Assembly (NCBI GenBank): GCA_025058735.1
Contig: JANXDX010000003.1
Span: 1 to 64,000 of the forward strand
DNA: 64,000 nt
Direction of reading: 5' to 3'
Origin: Archaeoglobaceae archaeon
GTDB lineage: Archaea; Halobacteriota; Archaeoglobi; Archaeoglobales; Archaeoglobaceae
Shown here: positions 46,931 through 55,948 of the stretch, in pieces
Position numbering within the stretch: the stretch's first letter is position 1
How the letters are laid out: each line of letters begins with the position of its first letter
Notes under the pieces: model-generated
What the model was told of the DNA's origin: nothing
The model's input: only the letters and a program-made list of their open reading frames with translations
Database searches by the model: none
Made by a program: the position numbers and the translations under genes

Positions 46931-48398
46931 ATTAGCTATATTTATACCTCTCATCGTAACTTTTCTACTACCAGCTTTGAGAGAAAAAGCAGCTACAGCT
47001 TTATCAACGACATCTTTTTTAATTCCAATGGTCTTATCTCTCTACAGTCTTTTAAAACTTCAAAGTTACAACGTGTCCCTCTTTGATTTTGGCCCGCCGA
47101 TCGGTGAATTTTACATACTGGTAGATCCTGTAAGCAACGCCTTTGGTTTCACGATATGCTTAGTTTCTGCGATGGTTGCAGCTTATTCCCTACCATACAT
47201 GAGGCATCGCTTTGTTGAGATGTTGCATCACAAAGAAATAGAAAATTCTGAGAAAGAATTCAAAAAGTACTGGTTTCTTTACAATTTTTACGCGGTATCA
47301 ATGCTTTTACTAGTTTATTCAGGAAACTTCTTGCTCCTATATATATTTCTAGAAATATCTTTGCTTACTAGCTTTCTCCTGATCTACTTGTACGGCTATG
47401 GAAATAGGCAATGGGTTGGAATACTGTACTTCGTATGGACCCACATAGCAGGAGTTCTAGCTTTGTTAGGTTTCTTGATCTTAGCTTTTGAAAGTCAAAC
47501 ATTAGCGATCAAAGATCTTAGAGCTGTAAGCTTTGTAGCATGGCTTTTAATTTTCCTTGGAATGATTGTAAAACTTCCTGGACTTGGAGCACACATGTGG
47601 CTTCCATGGGCCCATGCTGAAGCTCCTACTCCAGTTAGCGCTTTACTTTCTCCCATAATGGTTGGTTTAGCCGGTTACATACTTTTCAGAGTTTACATGA
47701 TAGACAGTTCTTTCGTTCTAGATTTCAAGAACTTAATACTAGCATATGGTATAGCTACTAGCATATATGCTGGGCTTTCTGTTTTGAAACAAACAGACTA
47801 CAAGAGACTTTTAGCTTACTCTACAGTTTCCCAAATGGGTTACATGCTTATAGCTTTATGCTTAGGAGCTGCAGGGCTGGCTGGATTAATTGTACAATAC
47901 ATGAGTCATGCATTTGGAAAATCTATACTCTTCATGACAGCCGGAGCAATAATAGCAACTTTTAACTTGAGAGATATAAAAAAGATGGGAGGAATGCACG
48001 AACACATTCCAACAATAGCCAACGCTGCACTGATAGGTTTTATGACTTTGAGTGGTATACTTACAATAGGAATGTTTGGAGAATTTTTGATCTTAGCAGG
48101 AGTTGCAAAAGTTTACGGATTCGATCTGTCTGTAGTTTTGGCAGTGGTTGTTGTCTTCATAATCTCAGGTTTCTACAGCTTTTACACAATGAAAGTTATC
48201 TACTACGGAAGGCCAGCAAAATATGAAAAACCGAAATTCAGTAGACTCCTAGATGCTCCACTTTACGTCATAGCTTTCTTCAGTGTGATCTTCATCTTCC
48301 CACCACTTGCAACAGCTTTGATAAATGGATTAGATTTTGCCCTTGGCGGTGAGCTTGTTAAGATAATTAAAGAAGTCCTCGGAGGTGTCCGTCCATGA
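46923..48398 (+). CDS. fqoM: F420H2:quinone oxidoreductase subunit M
   Basis: ND4/NuoM-like antiporter-type subunit, ~490 aa, with many helices and the key Lys/His residues in MIVKLPGLGAHMWLPWAHAEAPTPVSALLSP and MSHAFGKSILFM. I prefer TTG 46923, which is 5 bp after GAGGTGA; a GTG at 46914 would lie inside that ribosome site. Fqo pumps ions while electrons pass from F420H2 to membrane quinone. Confidence 0.94.
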   Translation: MIELAIFIPLIVTFLLPALREKAATALSTTSFLIPMVLSLYSLLKLQSYNVSLFDFGPPIGEFYILVDPVSNAFGFTICLVSAMVAAYSLPYMRHRFVEMLHHKEIENSEKEFKKYWFLYNFYAVSMLLLVYSGNFLLLYIFLEISLLTSFLLIYLYGYGNRQWVGILYFVWTHIAGVLALLGFLILAFESQTLAIKDLRAVSFVAWLLIFLGMIVKLPGLGAHMWLPWAHAEAPTPVSALLSPIMVGLAGYILFRVYMIDSSFVLDFKNLILAYGIATSIYAGLSVLKQTDYKRLLAYSTVSQMGYMLIALCLGAAGLAGLIVQYMSHAFGKSILFMTAGAIIATFNLRDIKKMGGMHEHIPTIANAALIGFMTLSGILTIGMFGEFLILAGVAKVYGFDLSVVLAVVVVFIISGFYSFYTMKVIYYGRPAKYEKPKFSRLLDAPLYVIAFFSVIFIFPPLATALINGLDFALGGELVKIIKEVLGGVRP

Positions 48399-50305
48399 TA
48401 GAAGTTTTAGCGATCCTATTTTTAGCACCGATCTTTTCAAGTATACCGATAGCGATCGCTTGGGGAATAGAACCAAGACCTAGATGGGCTGAAAAACTTT
48501 CATATCTGAGCGTTTTTGGACTATTTCTATCTTTGTTAGCTTCTCTGTACCTGTTAATTTATCTGGGAGAACTTTCACCTGAAGCTAAACCAATAAAATA
48601 CACGATCGAATGGATTCCAGCGTTGAACATAAACTTTGTCTTCATATTCGATTATCTGAGCAGAATAATGGGTGTCCTTACAGCTCTAATAGCTTTTCTT
48701 ATAGGAGTTTATGGCTTAGAATACATGAGAAACGATTATAGACTTGGATGGTACTGGTTCTTCTTCAACCTTTTCACAGCTTCAATGTTGCTGACAGTTT
48801 ACAGCGACAACATGCTTCTACTTTTTATAGGCTGGGAAGGATTAGGACTTGCTTCTTGGGGATTGATAGGACATTGGTTTAGAGATGATGATGAACTAAG
48901 TTACGTTGGAAATGTTGGTAGAAAAATATGGAAACTGAACATGTTTTGGACTCCAAGCTTTGCAGGATGGAGAGCGATTTCAACGATAAGGATCGGAGAT
49001 ATGCCTATGTTTTTTGCAATAGCAGCTTTCTTCGTCTTGACAGGTACTTTGAACATAAGTGAAATTGACTGGCATGGACTTGAAGGGAAAGTGGGTACAG
49101 TTGGAATAGTAATTTTGATAACAGCATTTTCGATGGGGCTTTTTGCAAAATCAGCCCAGCTTCCATTCAGTGATTGGCTTATGACAGCTATGACAGGTCC
49201 TACAACTGTTAGTGCTTTGCTTCACTCAGCTACGATGGTCGCAGCTGGAACTTACATCTTCATGAGGTTAAGTTGGTACATAGAACCTTGGAAGTTCCAT
49301 GGCCATGGATACGAGTACGTTTACATCTTGGTGTTGTTCCTAGGTTTAGCATCAGCTTTGTACGGAGCATTGGTAGCTGCAGGGTGTTTAGAAAGAAAAG
49401 TTCTTTTAGCTGCATCAACGATGTCGAGTTTAGGTTTAATGTTCGCATCTACGGCGACTTGTTATTGGGTAGGAAAAATAGGAATACTGGTTGGTTTCTG
49501 GTATTTAGTAACTCACGCTTTTGCAAAAGCTACACTGTTTCTAGTAGCGGGTCATCTAATACATGAAACTCACGACAGATTTTGTGTTGGAGATTTTGAA
49601 GTTGCAAAACATTTAAAATTAGCTTTTATAGCTACAGTTGCAGCAACTCTCAGCCTATCAGGAATTCCTCCTTTGACAGCTTACTGGGTTAAGTCTGGAA
49701 TGGATGGAGTTATGCATGCGCTAGAACATGAACTCGGTTACTTGCCTTTAGTTCTACTGATCTTAACTTCGATGGTTTATTCTGGGTTCCTTGCGAAGTT
49801 CCTAAGCTTAAACTTTATAAAAGGAAAGCATGTACATATACATCCACACGGCGGAAAGTTGATGGAAATTTCCTACACTGCAATGTTCTTGATGCTCTTC
49901 CTACTCCTTGCAATATACATAACATCCTACGAAAAGCCTTTCAAAGAATTCCATCATGAAGGTTTTCTTCCATCATCAATCGCAGTAGGGATCCTTGTAT
50001 TGGCAGCTTACATCTTTGCACTTTACAAGCCACAAATAAAGTCAAAAGTTGGCGAATTCTTAGGAGACAGGATGTATTTACCTTTCCTGAACGATCTTAT
50101 AGTAGCAAAGTTTGGTTGGGTCTTGTCTACTTTGTCAGATTATGGAAACAGATTCATAGATTTCATGTGCCACAAAGCTGTTCCAAAATTGTTTGAAATT
50201 TATTCGAATGGAACCAGAATGATACAAAGTGGAAATATAAATACATATATAAAAATTGCTGTAGCTTTTGTTTTCATCGTAGTCTTAATTGCTGCGGGGT
50301 GGTAA
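48395..50305 (+). CDS. fqoL: F420H2:quinone oxidoreductase subunit L
   Basis: ND5/NuoL-like, 636 aa, the largest membrane subunit. The core has KSAQLPFSDWLMTAMTGPTTVSALLHSATMVAAG and THAFAKATLFLVAGHLIHE. A long C-terminal part includes a basic, His-rich loop (KGKHVHIHPHGGK) and a last helix, consistent with the lateral helix anchor of subunit L. Its ATG overlaps the fqoM stop by 4 bp. Confidence 0.95.
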   Translation: MIEVLAILFLAPIFSSIPIAIAWGIEPRPRWAEKLSYLSVFGLFLSLLASLYLLIYLGELSPEAKPIKYTIEWIPALNINFVFIFDYLSRIMGVLTALIAFLIGVYGLEYMRNDYRLGWYWFFFNLFTASMLLTVYSDNMLLLFIGWEGLGLASWGLIGHWFRDDDELSYVGNVGRKIWKLNMFWTPSFAGWRAISTIRIGDMPMFFAIAAFFVLTGTLNISEIDWHGLEGKVGTVGIVILITAFSMGLFAKSAQLPFSDWLMTAMTGPTTVSALLHSATMVAAGTYIFMRLSWYIEPWKFHGHGYEYVYILVLFLGLASALYGALVAAGCLERKVLLAASTMSSLGLMFASTATCYWVGKIGILVGFWYLVTHAFAKATLFLVAGHLIHETHDRFCVGDFEVAKHLKLAFIATVAATLSLSGIPPLTAYWVKSGMDGVMHALEHELGYLPLVLLILTSMVYSGFLAKFLSLNFIKGKHVHIHPHGGKLMEISYTAMFLMLFLLLAIYITSYEKPFKEFHHEGFLPSSIAVGILVLAAYIFALYKPQIKSKVGEFLGDRMYLPFLNDLIVAKFGWVLSTLSDYGNRFIDFMCHKAVPKLFEIYSNGTRMIQSGNINTYIKIAVAFVFIVVLIAAGW

Positions 50306-50306
50306 A

Positions 50307-51503
50307 ATGCTGGAGTTAGCGATTTTGATAATTTTAACGATCGCTGCAGCTCTAAGTTATTGGGACAGAAGATTTTCTTTGGCTTTAAGTTTACTGGCAA
50401 TTTTTGCAGCTTCAGTAATACTTCCACTAGCTCCTCTATTAACTTTAGTCGCTTTTCTTGGAATAATCTTCCTCCTAGTTATCAAAAACAATCAGATAGC
50501 AGGAGTAGATTACGTAATGGTAGCTTTCATGCTAGTAGTTACAGTTCTAGCTTTTGTAGTTAAAGATCTAGCTCTTTTACTTACACTCTTCGTTGCAGCA
50601 TCTGTGCCAACTTATTTGCTCGTGATGATCGGAGATAAACTCAACATCGATATAGGAATAAAGTACGTAACTTTCATGGTTCTTGCAACGATACTCTTCA
50701 TAATTGGAGCAGCTCTTACTTACTACGGTTATGAAGAAAGAAGTCCTCTTTACATCGCAGGATTTCTAATACTTTTAACTGGTCTCTGCTTAGAAGTTGG
50801 TATAGCTCCTGTTCACGAATGGGTTCCAGACGTCTTCGCTTCAGCAGATCCTGTTCCAGTTTCAATAATAGCTTCACTTGCAAAGTTCGTTCCATTTGTT
50901 GTTGCTTACAAGATCTTTTTAGTGACGGCAAATCCCTTAACGGCTCAGCTTTTGTTTGTAGTAGCAATAGTGTCAGCTATTTCAATGTTTGTTGGAAACA
51001 TAGCTGCTTTAACTAGCTACGAACCGAGTAGAATTTTGGCCTATTCAACTGTAGCTAACATGGGATACATATTAGCTGCATTTTCAGCTATAATGTCAAA
51101 GGAGTTAATTTACTTTGCATTGGCAGGAGTTTTGCTTCAACTCTTTGTAAACTCATTTGGAAAAATTGGCTTCTTTGCATCTATAAAAGGTGGAGGAACA
51201 TCATCTCTCTACAGCTGGATCTTGGGAGTTTCATTTATAGGTATTCCACCCCTTATGGGCTTCTGGAGTAAGTTTTTTATAATATATGCTCTAGTTTTCT
51301 CAAACTACGTCTGGCTAGCTATAATTTTGATTTTGAATTCAGCAATTTCAGTTCCTTACTACGTTAGACTGTCAAGGATCCTTGGAACTGGATGGAGACG
51401 TAACATCGCAAATACTACAGCTTTAATTTCCGCCGCAGCTATGCTTATAACTGTCATCCCACCAACTTGGTTTGTAGATCTGGTAACGATGGCGAGGTGG
51501 TAA
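50307..51503 (+). CDS. fqoN: F420H2:quinone oxidoreductase subunit N
   Basis: ND2/NuoN-like antiporter-type subunit, 398 aa. Segments of the family: APVHEWVPDVFASADPVPVSIIASLAKFVPF with the key Lys, and the SRILAYSTVANMGYIL segment. I chose ATG 50307, one base after the fqoL stop, over an upstream in-frame start at 50289 inside fqoL. Its TAA overlaps the fqoA ATG by one base. Confidence 0.94.
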   Translation: MLELAILIILTIAAALSYWDRRFSLALSLLAIFAASVILPLAPLLTLVAFLGIIFLLVIKNNQIAGVDYVMVAFMLVVTVLAFVVKDLALLLTLFVAASVPTYLLVMIGDKLNIDIGIKYVTFMVLATILFIIGAALTYYGYEERSPLYIAGFLILLTGLCLEVGIAPVHEWVPDVFASADPVPVSIIASLAKFVPFVVAYKIFLVTANPLTAQLLFVVAIVSAISMFVGNIAALTSYEPSRILAYSTVANMGYILAAFSAIMSKELIYFALAGVLLQLFVNSFGKIGFFASIKGGGTSSLYSWILGVSFIGIPPLMGFWSKFFIIYALVFSNYVWLAIILILNSAISVPYYVRLSRILGTGWRRNIANTTALISAAAMLITVIPPTWFVDLVTMARW

Positions 51504-51856
51504 TGGTGGAAAGCATACTGATCGTACTGATCATAATTGCTGTAACTTTGATCATCGATCTCGTAATCGTTGTTCTTGCAAAAATCCTTCCAAAGTACAA
51601 ACCCACTCCCGTAAAACTTTCAAGGTTTGAAGCGGGAAATGTGCCAGTTGGATTCCAGAAATGGAAGCTTCCAATGCAGTACATAGGTTTCATGGTCCTC
51701 TTTATGACTTTGGAGCCAGTGGCAGTTCTTTTACTTTTGTTTGCAGCTCTTCCAACGATCGACGTCTATGCAATAACTCTGATAGCTCTCGTGATGTTTT
51801 TACCTGTAGTATACGTTGGATATGATTATTCTTTAGAGATCGCGAAGTTGAGGTGA
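51503..51856 (+). CDS. fqoA: F420H2:quinone oxidoreductase subunit A
   Basis: ND3/NuoA-like, about 117 aa, three helices with the conserved loop PVKLSRFEAGNVPVG (FE.G motif) and PMQYIGFMVLFMTLEPVAVLLL. I chose ATG 51503, which shares its A with the fqoN TAA. The frame is open further upstream but only within fqoN. Confidence 0.94.
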   Translation: MVESILIVLIIIAVTLIIDLVIVVLAKILPKYKPTPVKLSRFEAGNVPVGFQKWKLPMQYIGFMVLFMTLEPVAVLLLLFAALPTIDVYAITLIALVMFLPVVYVGYDYSLEIAKLR

Positions 51857-51861
51857 GAAAT

Positions 51862-52905
51862 GTGGAGGAAAACATAAAATTTTTGAGGAGTGGAATTTTA
51901 GCTCCGATTAAAAAATGGGGTACTCACTGGAGTTTATGGCCAGTTCACCTCGTTACTGCTTGCTGTGGAGCTGAGCTAGCTCATGCTTTTGCTAGTGGAT
52001 ATGACGGAGAAAGGATTGGAGCTTTAAACTATGGAATAGCTAGACAAACCAACCTTATAATTGTTGAGGGGGCTATAACTAGAAAAATGGCGAGGGTTCT
52101 AAGGATAACTTGGGAACAGATGCCAGACCCAAAGTTTGTAATAATTATGGGAACTTGCGGTTTAAACGGTGGAGTTTTTTGGAACAGTTATCACTTAGTA
52201 AAGCCTTTTGAAGTAGTTCCTGTGAACTACTTTATCCCAGGCTGTCCTTCTACTCCAGAAGCTTTACTTAGAGGGATAAGACAACTTCAAAATGAGATAA
52301 GAACTGGAGAACCTAGAAGTTCGATCGAATTCGAAAAAGTAGATCTTGGTAAAGGAAAGATGATGCCTGTAACCCCAAAGAGTCCAAAAAAGATCTCTTT
52401 AGCACCATCTATAGTAGTAAATGTTCCAAGAAAGGCTGATGAAGAAACAAAAAAGTTAGCAGATGAAATTTCAAAGTTAGGATTGGCTACAACTGTAACT
52501 GGTAAAAACAGGATAGCTTTGAGAGTGGAGAAAGATGAATTAGTTGATGCTGCTAAAAAACTTCAGAACTTTGGGTTTGATCACGTGAAAAATGTGAACG
52601 TTATAGATGTCCCAAACGAAGACAAGTTCATAGTAGAATATCACTTGGGAAGTTACAGCAAAAGGGAACTTATGCCAGTTGTTTTAAACCTTTTCACTGA
52701 ACTTCCAAGAAGTGAACCTAAGTTGAAGAGCTTGGCAAAAATATTTCCAAGCGCAGATTACATGGAAAGAGAAATGCACGACTTCTTTGGAGTAGTTTTT
52801 GAAGGAAATGAATGGATGGGAAGAAAATTCCTTCTAGCACCAGATACTCCAGAATATCCATTGAAAAAGGATTTCAAATTAGAAGAAGAAAAATATTTGA
52901 GGTGA
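51862..52905 (+). CDS. fqoBC: F420H2:quinone oxidoreductase fused subunits B and C
   Basis: The N-terminal half is NuoB-like with the N2 [4Fe-4S] ligand region: TACCGAE, GTCG, and FIPGCPSTPEALLRG. The C-terminal half (after about residue 190) is NuoC-like, ending SADYMEREMHDFFGVVFEG and LLAPDTPEYPLKKDF. I recall the fusion from Archaeoglobus fulgidus. I prefer GTG 51862, 6 bp after GAGGTGA, over GTG 51853, which overlaps that site. Confidence 0.93.
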   Translation: MEENIKFLRSGILAPIKKWGTHWSLWPVHLVTACCGAELAHAFASGYDGERIGALNYGIARQTNLIIVEGAITRKMARVLRITWEQMPDPKFVIIMGTCGLNGGVFWNSYHLVKPFEVVPVNYFIPGCPSTPEALLRGIRQLQNEIRTGEPRSSIEFEKVDLGKGKMMPVTPKSPKKISLAPSIVVNVPRKADEETKKLADEISKLGLATTVTGKNRIALRVEKDELVDAAKKLQNFGFDHVKNVNVIDVPNEDKFIVEYHLGSYSKRELMPVVLNLFTELPRSEPKLKSLAKIFPSADYMEREMHDFFGVVFEGNEWMGRKFLLAPDTPEYPLKKDFKLEEEKYLR

Positions 52906-52909
52906 TCTT

Positions 52910-54112
52910 ATGGAGTACGAAATAAAAGTTCCAGTACAGCCTCCAACAGAATTGCAATCTTTGTTTATTCCAATTCCACCTGAATATGTTGAAGAAGTTT
53001 ATAGGTCTGAAGATTTTCTAGTCTTAGTAGGCCCACAGCATCCAGGTAGCGGTCACATGAGGTTGATTGTAAGAGTTCACGGTGATATAATAAGAGAAGT
53101 TATTCCAGATCCTGGTTACGTTCATAGATGTGTTGAAAAAATTGCAGAAAATAGGTTGTACATTCAAAACATTCCTCTAGTTGAGAGACCTTCAATAATG
53201 GATGCCTTAAACTTTAACTTAGGTTACGTGAGAGCTATAGAGGATGCTTTAGAAGTAGAAGTTCCAAAAAGAGCTAAATATATAAGAACGATGCTAGCTG
53301 AAATTTGCAGAATTGGAACCCATCTTTACGACGCTGCAATCTTAGCAGTTTTCCTAGGACACACAACAGGATTCATGTATCCGTTTGGAATAAGAGAGCT
53401 GATCTGCGAAGTTCTTGTAAGAATAACTGGTGCAAGGTTTACCTCTTCTTTCATAATACCTGGAGGAGTTAGGAGAGATGTTGATGAACAAACTCTAAAG
53501 TTCGTTTACGAAACAACTTTCGCAATAGAGAAAAGGCTAAAGTCCTTTGAAAGAATTTTCATAAAGAATCCAACTGTAATAGCTAGACTTAAAGATGTAG
53601 GAGTCTTGACAAAAGAGGAAGCAATTAAATTTGGAGTAGTAGGACCTTTTCTGAGAGCAAGTGGTGTAGAATATGATGTTAGAAAAGTAGAGCCTTATGA
53701 AGCTTATGGTGAATTAGATTGGGATATACCTGTAGCTGATGCTGGAGACAGTTATTCCAGATTTTTAGTTCGAGTAAACGAGATCTCTCAAAGCTTAAAA
53801 ATAGTAAGGCAGTGCATAAAGAACATGCCAGAGGAGAAGTTGAAAGATTTTAGAGGTACGTTCTTTGATGAATTTGCAGACATAGTTTTACCTCAAGGAG
53901 AATTTACAACTTTAACTGAAGCTTCTAGGGGAACTTTGATCTATTCAATCGTAAGCGATGGCGAATCGAATGTTCCTTACAGAATGAGGATGATCACACC
54001 TGGATGGCTTTATTTGAGAGGTTTCATGGAATCTTTGAAAGGAGAAAGGTTAGCTGATTTACAAGCGATTTATGGAAGCTTTGGTTATTTCCCACCAGAA
54101 GCAGATAGGTGA
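52910..54112 (+). CDS. fqoD: F420H2:quinone oxidoreductase subunit D
   Basis: NuoD/49-kDa-like, 400 aa. Visible landmarks: LVGPQHPGSGHMRL (the quinone-site His region), PDPGYVHRCVEKIAENR, ICRIGTHLYD, and the end GSFGYFPPEADR. Together with fqoBC and fqoI it makes the peripheral arm. AGGTGAT lies before the ATG. Confidence 0.96.
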   Translation: MEYEIKVPVQPPTELQSLFIPIPPEYVEEVYRSEDFLVLVGPQHPGSGHMRLIVRVHGDIIREVIPDPGYVHRCVEKIAENRLYIQNIPLVERPSIMDALNFNLGYVRAIEDALEVEVPKRAKYIRTMLAEICRIGTHLYDAAILAVFLGHTTGFMYPFGIRELICEVLVRITGARFTSSFIIPGGVRRDVDEQTLKFVYETTFAIEKRLKSFERIFIKNPTVIARLKDVGVLTKEEAIKFGVVGPFLRASGVEYDVRKVEPYEAYGELDWDIPVADAGDSYSRFLVRVNEISQSLKIVRQCIKNMPEEKLKDFRGTFFDEFADIVLPQGEFTTLTEASRGTLIYSIVSDGESNVPYRMRMITPGWLYLRGFMESLKGERLADLQAIYGSFGYFPPEADR

Positions 54113-54116
54113 TAAA

Positions 54117-55211
54117 ATGCTAGAAGGTTTGATTTCTGGTCTTTTTAAAATTTTCACTTCAAACATGATGAACATACCACTAATTGAACCTCTGGTAGAT
54201 TACTTGATGCAGATCCCACTAGTAAACTTGTTAGTAGCCTTGATACTCTGGCGTCCTTTCTTTGCAGTCATAATTTTACCAGGTCTTGTTGGCTTATTGA
54301 TCTACCTTCTTTGGATCGTTTACTGGGAAAGAAAACTTACTGCAAGAGTTCAATGGAGAGTTGGCCCTATAGAGGTTGCAAGGCCTATAAGAGGAGCTAT
54401 ACAAGCTTTAGCGGATGGTATAAGGTACTTCTTCCAGGAAGCGATAATCCACAGGGAAGCTCATAAAATATACTACATCCAGCTTCCAATACTAGCATTC
54501 ATTCCAATACTTCTTCCACTCCTTTTCATCCCAGCAGGAAATGTTGTTGGAATAAAAACTCCCTACGGTATTCAGCTGATCGTGGCTTTCATAGCTTTGA
54601 TACCTCTCTTCATAGTGGCAATGGGTTGGGCTTCCCACAGCAGATTTGCCTACATAGGAAGCTTGAGAGAAGCTTTCATGTACTTTGCATACGAGATCCC
54701 CTTCATAATTGCAGTTGTAGCTATGATATACGTTTACGGGAGCGGAGATCCTTACGTAGCTGTAGAAAAGCAAAACATTCCAGGAGCTGTTTTGAATCCT
54801 TTAGCTTTCATAGTATACATAATAGCCATGATCATGGCAACTTCAAGGCTTCCCTTTGAAATTCCTGAGGCTGATCAAGAGATAGCTTTTGGACCATTTG
54901 TTGAATACAGTGGAATACTTTTCGGCCTAGTGATGACTTTATTATACGAGAAGCTGTATTTGATGGCTTTACTTTTTGTCATACTGTTCCTAGGGGGCTG
55001 GGAAGGATTTTATGTAGGAATATTAGGAGACTTCTGCGCTCCTCTTGTTTTGTTCATAAAAACAGTTGTAGTTATATCTGTACTAGTCATCGTAAGGTCT
55101 GTTTATGCTAGGTACAGGTTAGATCAGGCTATACGCTTAGGCTGGACAAGCTATTTAACTTTGTCTATAGCAGCTTTAATATTGGGCATGTTTGTAGGTG
55201 TTTTGGTATGA
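54117..55211 (+). CDS. fqoH: F420H2:quinone oxidoreductase subunit H
   Basis: ND1/NuoH-like, 364 aa, about eight helices. Landmarks: VYWERKLTARVQWRVGP, GAIQALADGIRYFFQE, AFMYFAYEIPFI and SRLPFEIPEADQEIAFGPFVEYSG, which line the quinone tunnel. I chose ATG 54117 (LEGLISGLFKIF) after AGGTGATAAA; the earlier in-frame ATG at 54072 lies inside fqoD. Confidence 0.95.
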   Translation: MLEGLISGLFKIFTSNMMNIPLIEPLVDYLMQIPLVNLLVALILWRPFFAVIILPGLVGLLIYLLWIVYWERKLTARVQWRVGPIEVARPIRGAIQALADGIRYFFQEAIIHREAHKIYYIQLPILAFIPILLPLLFIPAGNVVGIKTPYGIQLIVAFIALIPLFIVAMGWASHSRFAYIGSLREAFMYFAYEIPFIIAVVAMIYVYGSGDPYVAVEKQNIPGAVLNPLAFIVYIIAMIMATSRLPFEIPEADQEIAFGPFVEYSGILFGLVMTLLYEKLYLMALLFVILFLGGWEGFYVGILGDFCAPLVLFIKTVVVISVLVIVRSVYARYRLDQAIRLGWTSYLTLSIAALILGMFVGVLV

Positions 55212-55948
55212 TAAGAGTTGAGAAGGTAGAGTTAAACTTAGTTGAAAGCCTAAAAAGGCATGTAGAGGCTTTAGGAGAGGCTTTTAAGCAAGCAATAAAA
55301 CCTGACAGGGTAACTATCGAGTATCCTAGGGAGAGGAGAAGGTATCCACTATCTTTTAGAGGTTTTATAATTTTTAACTCTGAGAAATGTGTAAGCTGCT
55401 TTAGGTGTGCTCAGATATGTCCAGCAAATGCTATACAGATGGAAGCTCATTCTAAGCCATACCCTTCAATAGACTATACTAAATGCATTTTTTGTCATTT
55501 CTGCATTGAAAGTTGTCCAACTGGATCCTTAAACAGCTCAAAGATACATGATGTAGCCTTTAGAAAGATGGAAGAAATGGTTGTTAGCGCAAACATGATG
55601 GTAAAGTTGCCAAGAATTTTGAAGGAAGAGAAGTTTACCGTAGATGTTATCGTTAAAGACAAGTATTGGAAACTTTTGAGAAAGAAGGAAATGGATGATC
55701 TATCTATTCCTCCAATAAAAGTTGAGGTGCCAAAGAAGATAGTCACATGCGCTGAACCTGAAAGTTGTTTAGGCTGCAGACTTTGTGCGAACGTTTGTCC
55801 ACGTGAAGCGATAACGGTTAAAGAAATTGAAGTAGCTAAAAGAGTCGTCAGTTATGTTCTGAAAGTATTAACAGAAAAATGTGTAGGTTGCGGACTGTGC
55901 GTTAGGCAATGTCCAATGAACGTTTTGAAGTTGGAGGTGGTTAAATGA
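55208..55948 (+). CDS. fqoI: F420H2:quinone oxidoreductase subunit I with four [4Fe-4S] ferredoxin motifs
   Basis: NuoI-like iron-sulfur subunit of 246 aa. The usual two clusters are CVSCFRCAQICP and CIFCHFCIESCP near residues 62-112. After a linker of about 70 residues two more complete CxxCxxCxxxCP motifs follow: CLGCRLCANVCP and CVGCGLCVRQCP. Ordinary NuoI/FpoI proteins carry only the first pair. The extra pair could relay electrons from FqoF, whose gene starts 4 bp inside this one. ATGA overlap with fqoH. Confidence 0.92.
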   Translation: MIRVEKVELNLVESLKRHVEALGEAFKQAIKPDRVTIEYPRERRRYPLSFRGFIIFNSEKCVSCFRCAQICPANAIQMEAHSKPYPSIDYTKCIFCHFCIESCPTGSLNSSKIHDVAFRKMEEMVVSANMMVKLPRILKEEKFTVDVIVKDKYWKLLRKKEMDDLSIPPIKVEVPKKIVTCAEPESCLGCRLCANVCPREAITVKEIEVAKRVVSYVLKVLTEKCVGCGLCVRQCPMNVLKLEVVK

